From positions 37,969,950 to 38,033,949 of the forward strand of contig OX463781.1 of the NCBI GenBank assembly GCA_949825025.1: 64,000 nucleotides of DNA. The letters run 5' to 3'. A program made the position numbers and the translations under genes. Below the pieces are notes generated by a model, which worked only from the letters and a program-made list of their open reading frames with translations, ran no database searches and was not told where the DNA came from. This DNA comes from Siphlonurus alternatus. Taxonomy: Eukaryota > Arthropoda > Insecta > Ephemeroptera > Siphlonuridae. Every line of letters starts with the position of its first letter. The stretch's first letter is position 1. This document shows, piece by piece, positions 1 through 8,990 of this stretch.

Positions 1-86
1 TCTTTTCCCAATAGTTATAGGATAGGTTAAACTATATTCAGAAAATAAAATCTTACAAAAAATGCAATCGCCCATTCTTCTTTAAC
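1..86. other. AT-rich sequence, nothing recognised
   Basis: This is unique-looking AT-rich DNA at the left edge of the window. I see no open frame, RNA fold or repeat in it. Confidence 0.5.
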
Positions 87-398
87 GGAGTAACGTCATC
101 AAATTTTTATTGCATAGAGTATAACATACAAAAAGTTATGAATTTATGTTACTGTGCATTTTTATTTTTATTTTTTTCAATTTTTTCCAAAGTACGAGTA
201 CGTGTAAAAATTATGGCGAGCTCCAGTTTGAAGACCATGCTCCTATTTCGACTATCCTCTTATTAGGAACATGCGATTGACGCCGGAAAGTCATACTTTC
301 AATAATTTTTTAAAAATAATTGCCAGTCTCTAAAATAATCTGGAAAATATCATAACTTTGCACCCTTTATTCATTTCTGCAATGAAAAATTAATTCTC
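87..398. mobile_element. Family B palindromic MITE, diverged copy
   Basis: This roughly 312-bp stretch is a decayed copy of the palindromic element at 5,199-5,505. The left end shares GGAGTA, GTCATCA and TTTTTATTGCA in the same order and spacing. The right half shares AATAATTTTTTAAAAATAAT, then CTCTAAAATAATCTG, then ATAACTTTGCACCCT and ATTTCTGCAAT. The two arms are still partly inverse-complementary. No coding sequence is present, so it is non-autonomous. The lower arm-to-arm identity than in the 5.2-kb copy implies an older insertion. The superfamily is not clear because the target duplication is not readable. Confidence 0.7.
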
Positions 399-1663
399 AA
401 ATAATTTCATTTGAGACTTTTGCGTAAATCGTTGAGCTAATTAACATCTTAAAACAGGTTGAGGGTTGAAACTTTTTACTATTATTTATATCGGCATGCT
501 AAATTCATCATTTGAAGGTAATTTTAGCATGTCCATGAGTTGTTTGTGCTGAATAAAGACCCATACTTATCTTTTCATTAAATTCAAGTTGAATGAATAA
601 AACCAATATTTATCAATTCTTTATTGCTTTTCACCCCATTTAGGGGTTGAAAAATAACCAAACTAAGTTTTTACCCAGCATGTTATCTGTTCTGTAATTG
701 TACGTAAAAAAAAATAAATTGCCCATCAGTGCACGATTTGAATTTATTCGCTGAAAAACGCCTGCCTGCGTGTCTATATATACATGTGTTAGGTGCAAAG
801 AAAAGTGTATCTTTAACACAAGAAGAGACGATTCAACTATTTTCTGAAATAAACAATATTCTGTTGCATATTTAACGTGCAAAAAATGGTATTACTGCAA
901 CAACTTAAGCGCGTGCAGTCTTAAAGAGTTTCGTATATGAGGCGCGCTCGTGCTGTTTTTGCACTGTGGCGCTCGGGTAAATACGCCCTCAGATTCGTAA
1001 ATAACTACTCGAGTGTCTCAAAATTTGACATAAATAGTTCCTAATAGTGTTTTCTAAAGACAGTGAAGTTTGAAACGATTAAAACTTAAAATGCAGCGAG
1101 CTAGAGTAGTCTTAAGCAGGTCGTAATAGTAAAATCACTGTTATTTTTATGTTCCCGGCTGTTGTAAATAGCCAGTTTTAATTTGTCCAGTATTGCACGT
1201 ACATGTCTTAAAAGGCAATTTTATTGGCTTCAATAAAAAGTAATATTTTTATTTTTGAGATCAAAATTAAGTGAACTGGAGCAGGTAATATCAAAGTAGA
1301 TATGCTTAAAATTTAAAGCTCCGACGCCATCTTTGTGACGTCACCGGAAGCTCCTGGGAAAGTTTTGGGGGCTCAAATTAGGCTCAATGTATTCACCAAA
1401 ATACCTTCTTTCGATTTTTGTCATTTTTAGCCGTCGCCCGCTCCGGAGCCCTTTTCTGCCATTTTGGTGCCTCAGCTCACGGACTACTACATCTAGAATC
1501 AAAGTCTCAGAAAATTCAATTGTGTAACAACTAAAAATTATAAATGAGAGTAAATTTTTAAATACAGGTTAAAAAATTACTTACAGTTAATAATATAATC
1601 AAAACAATCATGAGAGCGATAGAAACGCAATGGTTTTAAAAAAAGTTATGAGCTTAACTTAGT
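399..1663. other. AT-rich intergenic or intronic DNA
   Basis: No gene is supported here. Open frames are short and interrupted. Two patches are richer in GC than their surroundings, at about 905-1,015 and 1,315-1,490; the second contains a TGACGTCA palindrome near 1,337 and several CpGs. They could be old repeats or regulatory DNA, but nothing in the sequence decides this. Confidence 0.4.
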
Positions 1664-1996
1664 AGAAAAATTACATCTTCAACTCGTCTTTTACATGTCT
1701 AAATAACCTAATATTATATAGTCATTTTACCTAAAAAGCATCTTATTTCTTCCTTGCTCAAAGTTAGAATAAAATGTAGACAATATTTTGAAAATTTTAA
1801 GCTCAATAAGAGGAAAGAAGACAAAAACTTAAGGTCTGTTCGTAAATAATCGATTCTTTCTGATTGTGTATTTACGAACAGACCTTTATAATTTTCTCTC
1901 TTTTTATTTTCCTCTAAAATTGTGCAAAATAGGAAAAAAAAGACCAGGAGAGACGTTAAGAATGAGTAAAAGATGAATGAAATTTATATTAACTCG
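1664..1996 (-). mobile_element. Family A dispersed element, copy 1 (interrupted)
   Basis: One of seven copies of a non-autonomous element of about 300 bp. I orient the family so that its plus strand begins GTTGAAATAAATTT and ends GACGTAATTTTTCAAC; this copy is reversed. Diagnostic internal blocks are CTCTAAAATTGTGCAAAATA, TTTACCTAAAAAGCATCTTA and the purine/pyrimidine stretches between them. Comparison with the uninterrupted copy at 2,981-3,254 shows that 52 bp plus a duplicated tetranucleotide was inserted at 1,833-1,884. The outer ends form only about 11 bp of imperfect inverted repeat. No protein is encoded. Confidence 0.7.
1833..1884. mobile_element. 52-bp foldback element with TTAA/TTTA footprint
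   Basis: A nearly pure hairpin: GGTCTGTTCGTAAATA at the left is matched by its exact reverse complement TATTTACGAACAGACC at the right, with about 20 bp between them. It is flanked by TTAA (1,829-1,832) and TTTA (1,885-1,888), read here as a TTAA duplication with one later mutation. It sits inside a family A copy whose relatives lack it, which establishes it as an insertion. Its terminal GGTCTGT matches the left end of the 2-kb TTAA element in the satellite at 49,294. It is too short to encode anything. Confidence 0.65.
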
Positions 1997-2416
1997 AAAA
2001 GCTTTAAAATAATTATTATAAAGATTTTGGATTAACACATACATTGAATATTATAAACTTATTGCTATATTGTTAATACATTAATTTATACAATAACAAT
2101 AATTGATATTTATAAGTGTTTTATGCCAATATTTGCTAAAACTATTCCATTGAATATTCATAATTCTGTTAAGCCATACGTGTCTATTACTAACTGTTGA
2201 TATTACCACTATAATGCTTCTGCATCACCAAATACTACTCTAATTAATCTACTAAGATAACATGAAATATATACCCAGAAATTAGTATTTATGCAAATTT
2301 GGTATACATTTTACGCTCCAGAAAGCAAGATAATACATTGAAGCACCTGTTCTAAGGTTAATGTGTACATAACCCAATTATGTTTGCAACAGTCCAAAAT
2401 TAACCAAACCCCAATT
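1997..2416. other. AT-rich DNA, no feature recognised
   Basis: Very AT-rich sequence with many short TTAAT/ATTAT runs. No open frame of note, no inverted repeat longer than chance and no RNA signature were found. Confidence 0.45.
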
Positions 2417-2466
2417 GAAAATATAAATTTCATCTTATACTCGCTATTAAGCTCTCCCCTTGTATA
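2417..2466 (+). mobile_element. Family A terminal fragment
   Basis: About 50 bp matching only the left end of family A: ATAAATTTCATCTTATACTC followed by CTATTAAGCTCTCC. The rest of the element is missing, so this is a truncated relic. Confidence 0.55.
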
Positions 2467-2980
2467 ATATAACTTCATGCAGTTTTTTTTTTTTTTTATA
2501 TCCTTGATATTATCACGACATTATGATAGACGGTCGTACTAACAACACATATCGTGACGTCACAAGTACCACGTGTTCGAGGTTACTGTACCTTGTATCT
2601 ATTTACCTTGCATCAACACCGAAGCTCTGTGTCTTCATTGCTTCCTCGTATAATTATAACTTGTTGAGCTAACTTCTTTATGCAAAGCAGGAAACAGATC
2701 TTTGAGCAATAATATGGCAATTTATTCATTTTTCACTTTTATAAATAATGCATGTAAAACTAATGTTGAAACATGTTTTTTTTTAACGTTAGGATGAATT
2801 TCTACAGCTGCAGGTATATTTTTTATTTTTATTTAAAGATGTGTTGTATATTTTAAAAACATATATTGCTTGAGGTAAAATATGATTTTGTGTAGCATTC
2901 ATTATTCAGTACGTTATTTTATACCAGGTGTTGACAAAATCTTTGAGAAATTTAAAATAAAGCACAGTAAGCACCCGATT
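2467..2980. other. AT-rich DNA with poly-T tract
   Basis: Contains a T run near 2,481-2,498 and a slightly more GC-rich patch at about 2,525-2,640 with TGACGTCAC near 2,555 and a CACGTG E-box-like hexamer close by. No coding region is supported. The patch could be a decayed repeat or a regulatory element. Confidence 0.35.
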
Positions 2981-3254
2981 TGAAAAATTACGTCTTCAAC
3001 TCATCCTTTGCACGTCTAAACCTAATCTTTTTACCTCTAAAACACATCTTATTTTCTCTTCACTTAAAGTGAAGATGAAATGAAAACAATAATATTTCTA
3101 ACATTTTATGCTCAGTAAGAGAAAATAAGACATTAATCTCGTCCTTTTCCCTCTTTTTTCCTCTAAAATGGTGCAAAATAAGAGGAAATTAGCCAAGAGA
3201 AGAGCTTATATAATATATAAAAGCTAATAAAAGATTAAATTTATTTCAACTCGG
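2981..3254 (-). mobile_element. Family A dispersed element, copy 2 (uninterrupted)
   Basis: The most complete and least interrupted family A copy, about 274 bp, reversed. It begins GAAAAATTACGTCTTCAACT and ends AAATTTATTTCAACTC. Internal diagnostic blocks are CACGTCTAAACCTAATC, CCTCTAAAACACATCTTATT, GCTCAGTAAGAGAAAATAAG and CCTCTAAAATGGTGCAAAAT. It serves as the empty-site reference for the insertions in other copies. No reading frame is conserved among copies. Confidence 0.75.
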
Positions 3255-3539
3255 GCACGTGTTATACATAAAAATAAAGTCCTATAATTTTAATTTTCAA
3301 AAATTGCTGTAATATAGTAATCAAATTTGTTGAGTGAATTATTTTTTCCACTCAATACGGCAAATGTTCGTATAAAATTTCTTTGCGTTTTTTGCTGTAG
3401 TCACGCCGCCAAAATATTTTTAGATCAAAAGGAGGTAAAATGTGTTTTCTGGTAGCAAACTTAATATTACGGACTGACTGGAAAATTCTGCCAATTTTCA
3501 ACTAAGCCCAGGCGAATCATCTTCCAGCAACGATGGTCT
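3255..3539. other. AT-rich DNA, nothing recognised
   Basis: Unique-looking sequence between two family A copies in opposite orientation. No gene, RNA or repeat is recognised. Confidence 0.4.
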
Positions 3540-3610
3540 GAGTTGAAATAAATTTAATTTGTTAATTAGCTCTTTCCTAGTCTAATTTCCTCCTATTTTT
3601 ACCATTTTAA

Positions 3611-3836
3611 GGCAGATCCAGATGACGACAATGAAGATGCGACGAGATTTTGACGCAAAAGCTGTGAAATTCTATGTGGCGAGCGAATTTGCCAGGTTGC
3701 GGCGGTGAATATCGGGCTATAATAATTAACGATGCTCTTTTGTTAATTACCAAAATATGGCCGTTGATGGATGTTACAGCAAGTGCGCTTCATTCACTTC
3801 TCGTTGCATGATAAAAATCGCCATTTGAATCCACCT
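3611..3836. mobile_element. Family C GCG-rich palindromic MITE, copy 1
   Basis: Related to the element at about 4,595-4,798. Shared blocks are AAAGCTGTGAAAT, TATG(C/T)GGCG, TTAATTA, AATGCTCTTTT and GGATGTTACAGCAAGTGCG. The arms are inverse-complementary: AGCTGTGAAAT on the left pairs with the GGATGTTACAGC region on the right. Ends of the form GGTGGATTCA/ATGGCGA give imperfect terminal inverted repeats. Boundaries are accurate to about 10 bp. It disrupts family A copy 3. Confidence 0.6.
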
Positions 3837-3898
3837 TTAAAGACGTACATACTTACATATTTTTCTCCTCTTATTGAGCATAAAATTTTAAAAATAGT

Positions 3899-4032
3899 GG
3901 GGGCGATTCACGAAAGAGTTATCCAGAAAATTATCCACGTTTTTCATTAACCGCGGTTAGCGCCAGCTTAATTCAATGACACTAAACGTAGTTAGTGAGA
4001 AACATGGATAAGTTTCTTCGTGAATCGCGGCC
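3899..4032. mobile_element. 134-bp MITE with AGT target duplication
   Basis: The terminal inverted repeats are GGGGGCGATTCACGAA on the left and, inverted, GGCCGCGATTCACGAA on the right; imperfect pairing continues inward through the ATCCA(C/T)GTTT region. AGT is present on both sides (3,896-3,898 and 4,033-4,035), and removing one AGT plus the element restores the sequence found in other family A copies. A 3-bp duplication and G-rich ends suit PIF/Harbinger-type non-autonomous elements, but that assignment is inference. There is no coding capacity. Confidence 0.65.
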
Positions 4033-4203
4033 AGTATCTCCATTATTTCATTCCTAATTTGAGCGAGGAAGAAATAATATGTGTTTTTGAGGTAAAATTA
4101 TATATAAGATTAGGTTATAATAAGATTATAATTAACTATATCACACATTATAAGATTAGGTTTATACGTATGTAAAGGATGAGTTGATTACGTAAACTTT
4201 CAG

Positions 4204-4362
4204 CAAAGATGGGACTCTCACCACAAACACTGCGAAGTTCTGCTGAAAAAATGTTCCCAGACAGATGTCATGGTCTTGATTTACTCACGGCCCCAAGATG
4301 TCCTGACATCATCTCACCCCTGCCTCCAAATTTTTTCAGAAATTCTGAAATCCTGAATTCAG
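4204..4362. other. Unassigned GC-richer spacer
   Basis: A short stretch between two family A copies with more balanced composition than its surroundings. A plus-strand open frame of 74 codons begins at 4,209 but runs into family A sequence. Its translation resembles nothing I recognise, so it is not called as a gene. Confidence 0.3.
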
Positions 4363-4817
4363 TACAATTTCATCTTTTACTTGCTATTAAGCTCTACTCT
4401 CGTCCTTTGTCTTCCTATTTTGTACCATTTTAGAGTAAAAAAAAAGTGAAAAAGGCGATATTACGTATTTTGTCCTATTCTTATACATAAAATGTAGAAA
4501 TATTTTCTTCATTTCATCTTCACTTTGATCGAGGAGGAAATGAGATGTGTTTTAGATGTAAAAAGATTAGGTTGATTCATTTATATGTGTAAAGGTGGAT
4601 TTTCATGAGCAACAAAGGCGATGCGGTGCGATTTGACATAAAAGCTGTGAAATCCTATGCGGCGGCGAATTCACCGGTAATCGCGTTAATTACAATGCTC
4701 TTTTTCTTTGAATCGCCTAATGTGGCCGCCAATGGATGTTACAGCAAGTGCGTATTATTCGCGTCGCGTCGCAGGCTGGAAATCTCTCATGAAAAGTTGA
4801 AGACGTAATTTTTCAAC
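4363..4817 (+). mobile_element. Family A dispersed element, copy 4, with nested family C
   Basis: Forward copy: CAATTTCATCTTTTACTTGC, then TATTAAGCTCTACTCTCGTC, then TTTTGTACCATTTTAGAG, ending GTTGAAGACGTAATTTTTCA. A family C palindrome lies between the GTGTAAAGG block and the terminal GTTGAAGACG block. The left end has lost the first few bases of the family. No protein is encoded. Confidence 0.7.
4595..4798. mobile_element. Family C GCG-rich palindromic MITE, copy 2
   Basis: A long imperfect hairpin. GGCGGCGAATT plus the following GCGTTAATTACAATGC pairs with the right arm, which ends GTGGCCGCC. Outside that, AGCTGTGAAATCC pairs with GGATGTTACAGC. The CpG density is far above that of the surrounding DNA. 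A 67-codon open frame (4,605-4,808) spans it, but the palindrome explains the frame. The same family lies at 3,611-3,836 at a different position within its own family A host, so these are two separate insertions. Confidence 0.6.
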
Positions 4818-5198
4818 TGTGAATGTGTCCTTGTATATAATATAGAGGGCAGTGAAGGTAATTTTAGTCTCTTTATTTTTATGAAGCAGGATGACTAATA
4901 AACTATTTTTATGTTTGTTTAAATTTTCAAAATTAACAGAACCTGCAGGGTGGGGGGAGGGTCTTCAAATAACACCACTTAACATAAACTTAGCCTAAGA
5001 CAGTCTTAGTACAACAATGAAGAATACACTATATAAGACTGTCTTAATTTTAGAATAATTGTTGTAATTTGTGTTCTTTGAAGCTGAGAAAATTTAATTA
5101 TAATATTATATTTGATAAATGAAAATAAAAAAGAAAAATGCCTTTTTATGTTTCAATTTCTCACATACTTTATAAACACCTTATATTTATAAAATAAT
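4818..5198. other. AT-rich DNA with a small inverted repeat
   Basis: Mostly unremarkable. TAAGACAGTCTTA (about 4,997-5,009) and TAAGACTGTCTTA (about 5,034-5,046) form a short inverted pair that may be the ends of a decayed miniature element. Nothing else is recognised. Confidence 0.35.
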
Positions 5199-5505
5199 GG
5201 AGTATTGTCATCATTTTTTTTATTGCAGAAATGGATAGAGCGTGCAAAGTTATGCTACCCTGATTTTTTTTTCAGATTTTTTAGAGCCCGGGAAGTATTT
5301 TTAAAAAAATTATTGAAAGTCCTTTTTGTGATGTCACGCGGTGACAAGTCCTATCTTTTTCTTAAGGAGCGGCGTCTCGTGACGTCACAAAAATGACTTT
5401 CAATCATTTTTTAAAAATAGTTCCCGGGCTCTAAAAAATCTGAAAAAAGTCAGGGTAGCATATAACTTTGCACCCTCTATCCATTTCTGCAATAAAAAAA
5501 TACTC
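5199..5505. mobile_element. Family B palindromic MITE, well-preserved copy
   Basis: About 306 bp that folds into one long hairpin. The left arm, running from TTTTTATTGCAGAAATGGAT through AAAGTTATGCTACCCTGA to TTTTTAGAGCCCGGGAA, is mirrored by TTCCCGGGCTCTAAAAA, TCAGGGTAGCATATAACTTT and ATCCATTTCTGCAATAAAAA on the right. Near the centre TGATGTCACGCG pairs with CGTGACGTCACA, leaving a loop of roughly 45 bp. The left tip has an extra GTCATCA that the right tip lacks; the copy at 87-398 shares it, so it belongs to the family. It is non-coding. A 63-codon frame across the left arm is incidental. Confidence 0.8.
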
Positions 5506-5983
5506 TATTAAGAATACAGCTTGCCAATTTAATTTTTAATTAAAAATAAACCATAATCAATATTTTTTACTTTGTATAGCTATGCTTAATTTTAATTAAT
5601 AATTTAATTTATGAAAAGAAACAAATAATGGTTCTATAAAATTATAAGAATTACTATTTATTAATTTTTTTTAATATTTTCTGCAATTTACAAAAATAAT
5701 TTATTATTATAAAGTTTTAAAATTAGAGATTTGTTAAGTTAACAATTAAATTTTTAATTAATTTAATATGAAAGAATATTCAAGAAATTTTAAATTACTT
5801 TCAATTTTGGTAGAAATTTGAAAGAAAGAAAGGAAATATAAAATTAAAATCCTTTTTTTTTTAAACAACAAAGTTAAGAGACTTTAAATGTTGCTGTCAC
5901 AATATTTCTAAGCTTCTAAAAATAAATTTGGTTTACACTTGTATGTCGTCACTAGAGGCTGATAAACACTCCAGCTGTGAGGC
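5506..5983. other. Strongly AT-rich DNA
   Basis: Dominated by TTAATTTAAT-type sequence with scattered short A and T runs. No coding, RNA or transposon signal is visible. Confidence 0.45.
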
Positions 5984-6033
5984 GGGGGGGGGGGGGGAGG
6001 GGGCTGATAAAACAATCAAGGCTTTGCTGGGGT

Positions 6034-6099
<66 letters not shown>
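5984..6099. repeat. Poly-G run followed by (AG)n microsatellite
   Basis: A G run of about 14 bp (5,984-5,997) is followed after about 35 bp by roughly 65 bp of pure AG dinucleotide (about 6,035-6,099). The strand is almost wholly purine across both tracts. The 65-codon frame here (Arg-Glu repeat) is an artefact of the dinucleotide. Confidence 0.9.
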
Positions 6100-6103
<4 letters not shown>

Positions 6104-6729
6104 GACACAATTCCCCCTTCGATAAGTTGCAGACCATTGTATACAATCCAGTTAATAAAAATGCTCAAATACATTAGGTTCAATTTTATATATTAAAACA
6201 TAACAAAAAAGAAAAATTACTTTTATATTAAGAAAATTTGTTCACCACCGAGAATTTACTTTTTTGTCAAACGATATAAACCAGACAAGCTAATTTTAAT
6301 ACATCAAAAGCCTGATTTTTTTTTCTTTAAATATAAACTAAAATGAAGAATATCAGCTTTATATATGAAATTTAAATTAATTTATAATTATTTACTATGT
6401 ATATTAATATGCTGACTTGTATGTGATTTAATAAATATTTGAATATTATTATACGACTGTACATGTCTCTCTTAATTCATTAAATTATTCATCAGTGTTT
6501 TTGTTTGATGCCAGAGATTTATAATTTAAATAAAATATGAAAACTCGTTATAGAAAACGAAATTTATGAATTAATAATAAATTATATTTTTCAATTATAT
6601 TTTTATAATTTTATTTTAAAAAGTTCAAAATATTATTTTACTATACTTCACGGAAACCTGCATGTTAATTGTTATAAGGGACACTAGTGATAAGAGAGTG
6701 AATTTAACTTCCTGGCTTTTCATGAACAT
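6100..6729. other. AT-rich DNA
   Basis: No feature recognised. TATA/TTAT runs are common and open frames are short. Confidence 0.45.
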
Positions 6730-7060
6730 GATTAAGGATGAATCTCACATCTTGCTGAAATATCAAGCATTCTTAAAACTTAAAACTGATTAAGGATGAA
6801 TCTCAATCGTAGTGCCTGAATGCAACAAGGCTTGCAGGAGACTGCAATCTATAAGAGCAGTCACCTAGTTGTGATTGAGGAAACCATCGGGTTTCCATTG
6901 TTTTCTCAGTCAGGATGTTCGGTGGTAATAAAGGATGTCATCAACCACCTCCCGGATGCACGAGTGGGAGTGTAACTAATACACAAGCGAAAAAGTCCAG
7001 CGGTGCCTGCTGGGATCGAACTCACGACCATCCGATTACAAATCAATCTGGTATGCATAA
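6730..7060 (-). mobile_element. tRNA-derived SINE (minus strand)
   Basis: Read on the minus strand, the head contains an anticodon-loop-like GATTTGTAATC followed by a TpsiC-arm/B-box match GAGTTCGATCCC (complement of about 7,010-7,022), as in pol III tRNA promoters. The A box upstream is not recognisable, so the head is degraded or truncated. Downstream lies a body with CATCCTGACTGAG and TGGTTTCCTCAATCACAA. Near the 3' end GATTAAGGATGAATCTCA occurs twice, about 58 bp apart. No functional tRNA fold survives. Boundaries are approximate because no target duplication was found. Confidence 0.65.
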
Positions 7061-7336
7061 TTCCAAGTTATAATTGTTATAGTTATGACGTGAAAGCATA
7101 CCTTATTTTGTTTACATATACAATATCTCTTTCATGGAGGAATTTAAAGCTGTTATAAAAATATAACAGATTTATTAATATAAACCTCAAAACTGGCAAT
7201 TATATACCTTTTGATAAAAGTGAAAGTAAAATTTGATATATATATATATATATAGAAATGTTTTGTTTCAGGTGTATAATTATACACCAAGAAATGAAGT
7301 TAAGAAATTACATTTTCTTTTTTTACTAACCCTATT
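7061..7336. other. AT-rich spacer with short (TA)n
   Basis: Holds a TA dinucleotide tract at about 7,236-7,254 and a small palindrome (GGTGTATAATTATACACC) near 7,271-7,288. No gene is supported. Confidence 0.45.
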
Positions 7337-7600
7337 AAAAAATTTCTTCAACTCATCCCTTACACGTCTAAACTTAATTATTTTACCTCTAAAACATTTT
7401 CTTTCTCGCTCAAAATGAGGATAAAATTTTAAAATAGAGACATTTCTAAAATTTTATGCTAAAGAAAAAGAAAAATATGTAACCTCGTCTCTTTCCCTCT
7501 TTTATCCTCTAAAATGGTGCAAAATAGGAAGAATAAAGACGAGAAGAGAGCTTAAAGAAAACAAAATATGTTTTTTTTTTTTTTTTTTTTTTTCAACTTG
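7337..7600 (-). mobile_element. Family A dispersed element, copy 5
   Basis: Reversed copy with TTCTTCAACTCATCCCTTAC, ACACGTCTAAACTTAATT, TTTTACCTCTAAAACA and CCTCTAAAATGGTGCAAAAT. A T run of about 23 bp (7,571-7,593) has expanded next to its terminal TTTCAACTTG. No nested insertion is visible. Confidence 0.7.
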
Positions 7601-7909
7601 ATATTCGAAATACAATCAGTATGCTGGTAATTACTGAACATTCAGAATTCATTGTAAAAATTAAAACTTTATTAAATTAATGTATATTTTAAAGAGATAA
7701 CTTTCTTATTCGTGTAGCATGTTCATCTATCATTAATTAATGAATAAAAATATTCTTTAGGTATTAAAAATGTTAAAATATATTTTGTGCTCTATATAAT
7801 TTGAATAGTATATTACAAAGTTAAATTAATATTTCATTCTTCGTTTTGATTTAATGGAAAAATAATTAAATGGAAAAAAGAGTGGGAGAGAAAAAGACAG
7901 AGAGAACCA
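7601..7909. other. AT-rich DNA, purine-rich at its right end
   Basis: Unremarkable AT-rich sequence that becomes purine-rich near 7,875-7,909. That segment (GTGGGAGAGAAA, GACAGAG) resembles the sequence just right of the next family A copy at about 8,600-8,625. Confidence 0.4.
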
Positions 7910-8585
7910 GAGTTGAAATAAATTTCATCTTTTATTCAATACTATAAAGCTCTCTTCTTGTTTAATTACCTCGTGTTTTGCACCATTTTTATAGAGGGAA
8001 AAAGACGAGATTACGTTTTCTTTTCCTCTTCTTAAGGGTGGGGGGGTAGGCTCAAACAAGACGTTTTGATAGTGTTCGTACATTTCAATTTTTTTCTTGG
8101 AAAGTTTTCATCTGATTGTTTTGAAACCAACTCCATACCTGCACTATATTATTAGCTATCTACTGTAAAAATCCGATTGAATTATAAACTCAAGTTTCTG
8201 AGATTAACTGTCCAGAACAACTCTGGAATTGAGTTACAAAAATTGCTCAAAAGATGGCGCTTCAGAAATTTGTTGGCAGTTTTTCTGGGTTATAATTGAA
8301 TGAAAATTATTAATTCTTTTTACATTGGTTCTTTACTCTAGGACCTCAGATAGTTTCATAATAATTACTGCAAAACAAACGGAAATAATTATTTACTTCC
8401 TAGACAATTCCAATAGATGGCAGTTACGGCCTCCCGCCCACCGTTAAGCATAAAATTTTAGAAATAATATTGTCTTCCGATCTCACTTGTCTCACTTTGA
8501 GCGAGGAAGAAAAAAGTTGTTATTAAAGGTAAAAAGATTAGGTTTAGACGTGTAAAGGATGAGTTAAAGACGTAATTTTTCAACT
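7910..8585 (+). mobile_element. Family A dispersed element, copy 6, split by a TTAA element
   Basis: Forward copy. The left part has AGTTGAAATAAATTTCATCT, TATAAAGCTCTCTTCTTG and GAGGGAAAAAGACGAGATTA. The right part has GCATAAAATTTTAGAAATA, GGTAAAAAGATTAGGTTTAG and AGACGTAATTTTTCAAC. A 408-bp insertion with a TTAA duplication separates them, and removing it gives CTTCTTAAGCATAAA, in line with the intact copies. Both flanks are GA-rich and share GTGGGAGAGAAA, so the element probably landed in an existing purine tract. Confidence 0.75.
8036..8443. mobile_element. 408-bp non-autonomous TTAA element
   Basis: Flanked by TTAA at 8,032-8,035 and 8,444-8,447. The ends are G-rich imperfect inverted repeats: GGGTGGGGGGGTAGGC on the left against CGGTGGGCGGGAGGC on the right, read inward. 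Excision in thought restores the family A sequence. TTAA target choice is the hallmark of piggyBac-type transposases and of some Sola elements, so a non-autonomous relative of those is likely. No reading frame of useful length exists. The interior is ordinary AT-rich DNA. Confidence 0.7.
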
Positions 8586-8801
<216 letters not shown>

Positions 8802-8990
8802 TCAGTCACGAATGGTGCACACAAACCCACCATGCGGGGGCGCTGATTGCAAGCGTCCCTCTAGGGGTCGTGTCTGCTTAATTAACACGAACGTCAACGT
8901 CGATCCTACTGCAGCTGGCTGGCATTGTGACAGAAACGCCCAAGTGAGATTGAAATAACGGGCTATGACTGCTCCTCTCATTGAATTAAC
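8802..8990 (-). other. GC-rich island with 59-codon open frame, unassigned
   Basis: A patch clearly richer in G, C and CpG than its surroundings, directly beside the GA microsatellite. On the minus strand an ATG at 8,981 opens 59 codons ending at 8,802, preceded by an acceptor-like TTTTCCTCCAG. The translation resembles no family I know. It also contains GGGGGCGCT, as found in insulator-protein sites. It could be an exon, a promoter region or a decayed repeat, and the sequence alone does not decide. Confidence 0.2.

Larger units (their letters stand above)
3540..4203 (+). mobile_element. Family A dispersed element, copy 3, with two nested insertions
   Basis: A forward family A copy. It starts GAGTTGAAATAAATTT, resumes after the first insertion at CTCCTCTTATTGAGCATAAA, and ends GGATGAGTTGATTACGTAAA. 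A family C palindrome (about 3,611-3,836) and a 134-bp element (3,899-4,032) are inserted in it. Near its right end, AAGATTAGGTT is repeated about 50 bp apart, a local duplication absent from other copies. Without the insertions its length agrees with the roughly 300 bp of copy 2. Confidence 0.7.

Noticed and set aside
640..882. Minus-strand 80-codon frame
   Set aside because: AT-rich sequence with no supporting promoter, splice or similarity signal; the length is within chance expectation.
4209..4433. Plus-strand 74-codon frame
   Set aside because: It runs from unassigned spacer into family A sequence and has no recognisable similarity or splice context.
5928..6125. Open frame with Arg-Glu repeat
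   Set aside because: It is a translation of the AG microsatellite.
7000..7060. A functional tRNA gene
   Set aside because: A B box and an anticodon-like loop are visible, but the A box and acceptor stem do not pair, and a SINE body is attached.
8829..8847. CTCF-type insulator site
   Set aside because: GGGGGCGCT matches the core, but the flanking bases of the motif do not fit well, and a single match of this length is expected by chance in a GC-rich patch.
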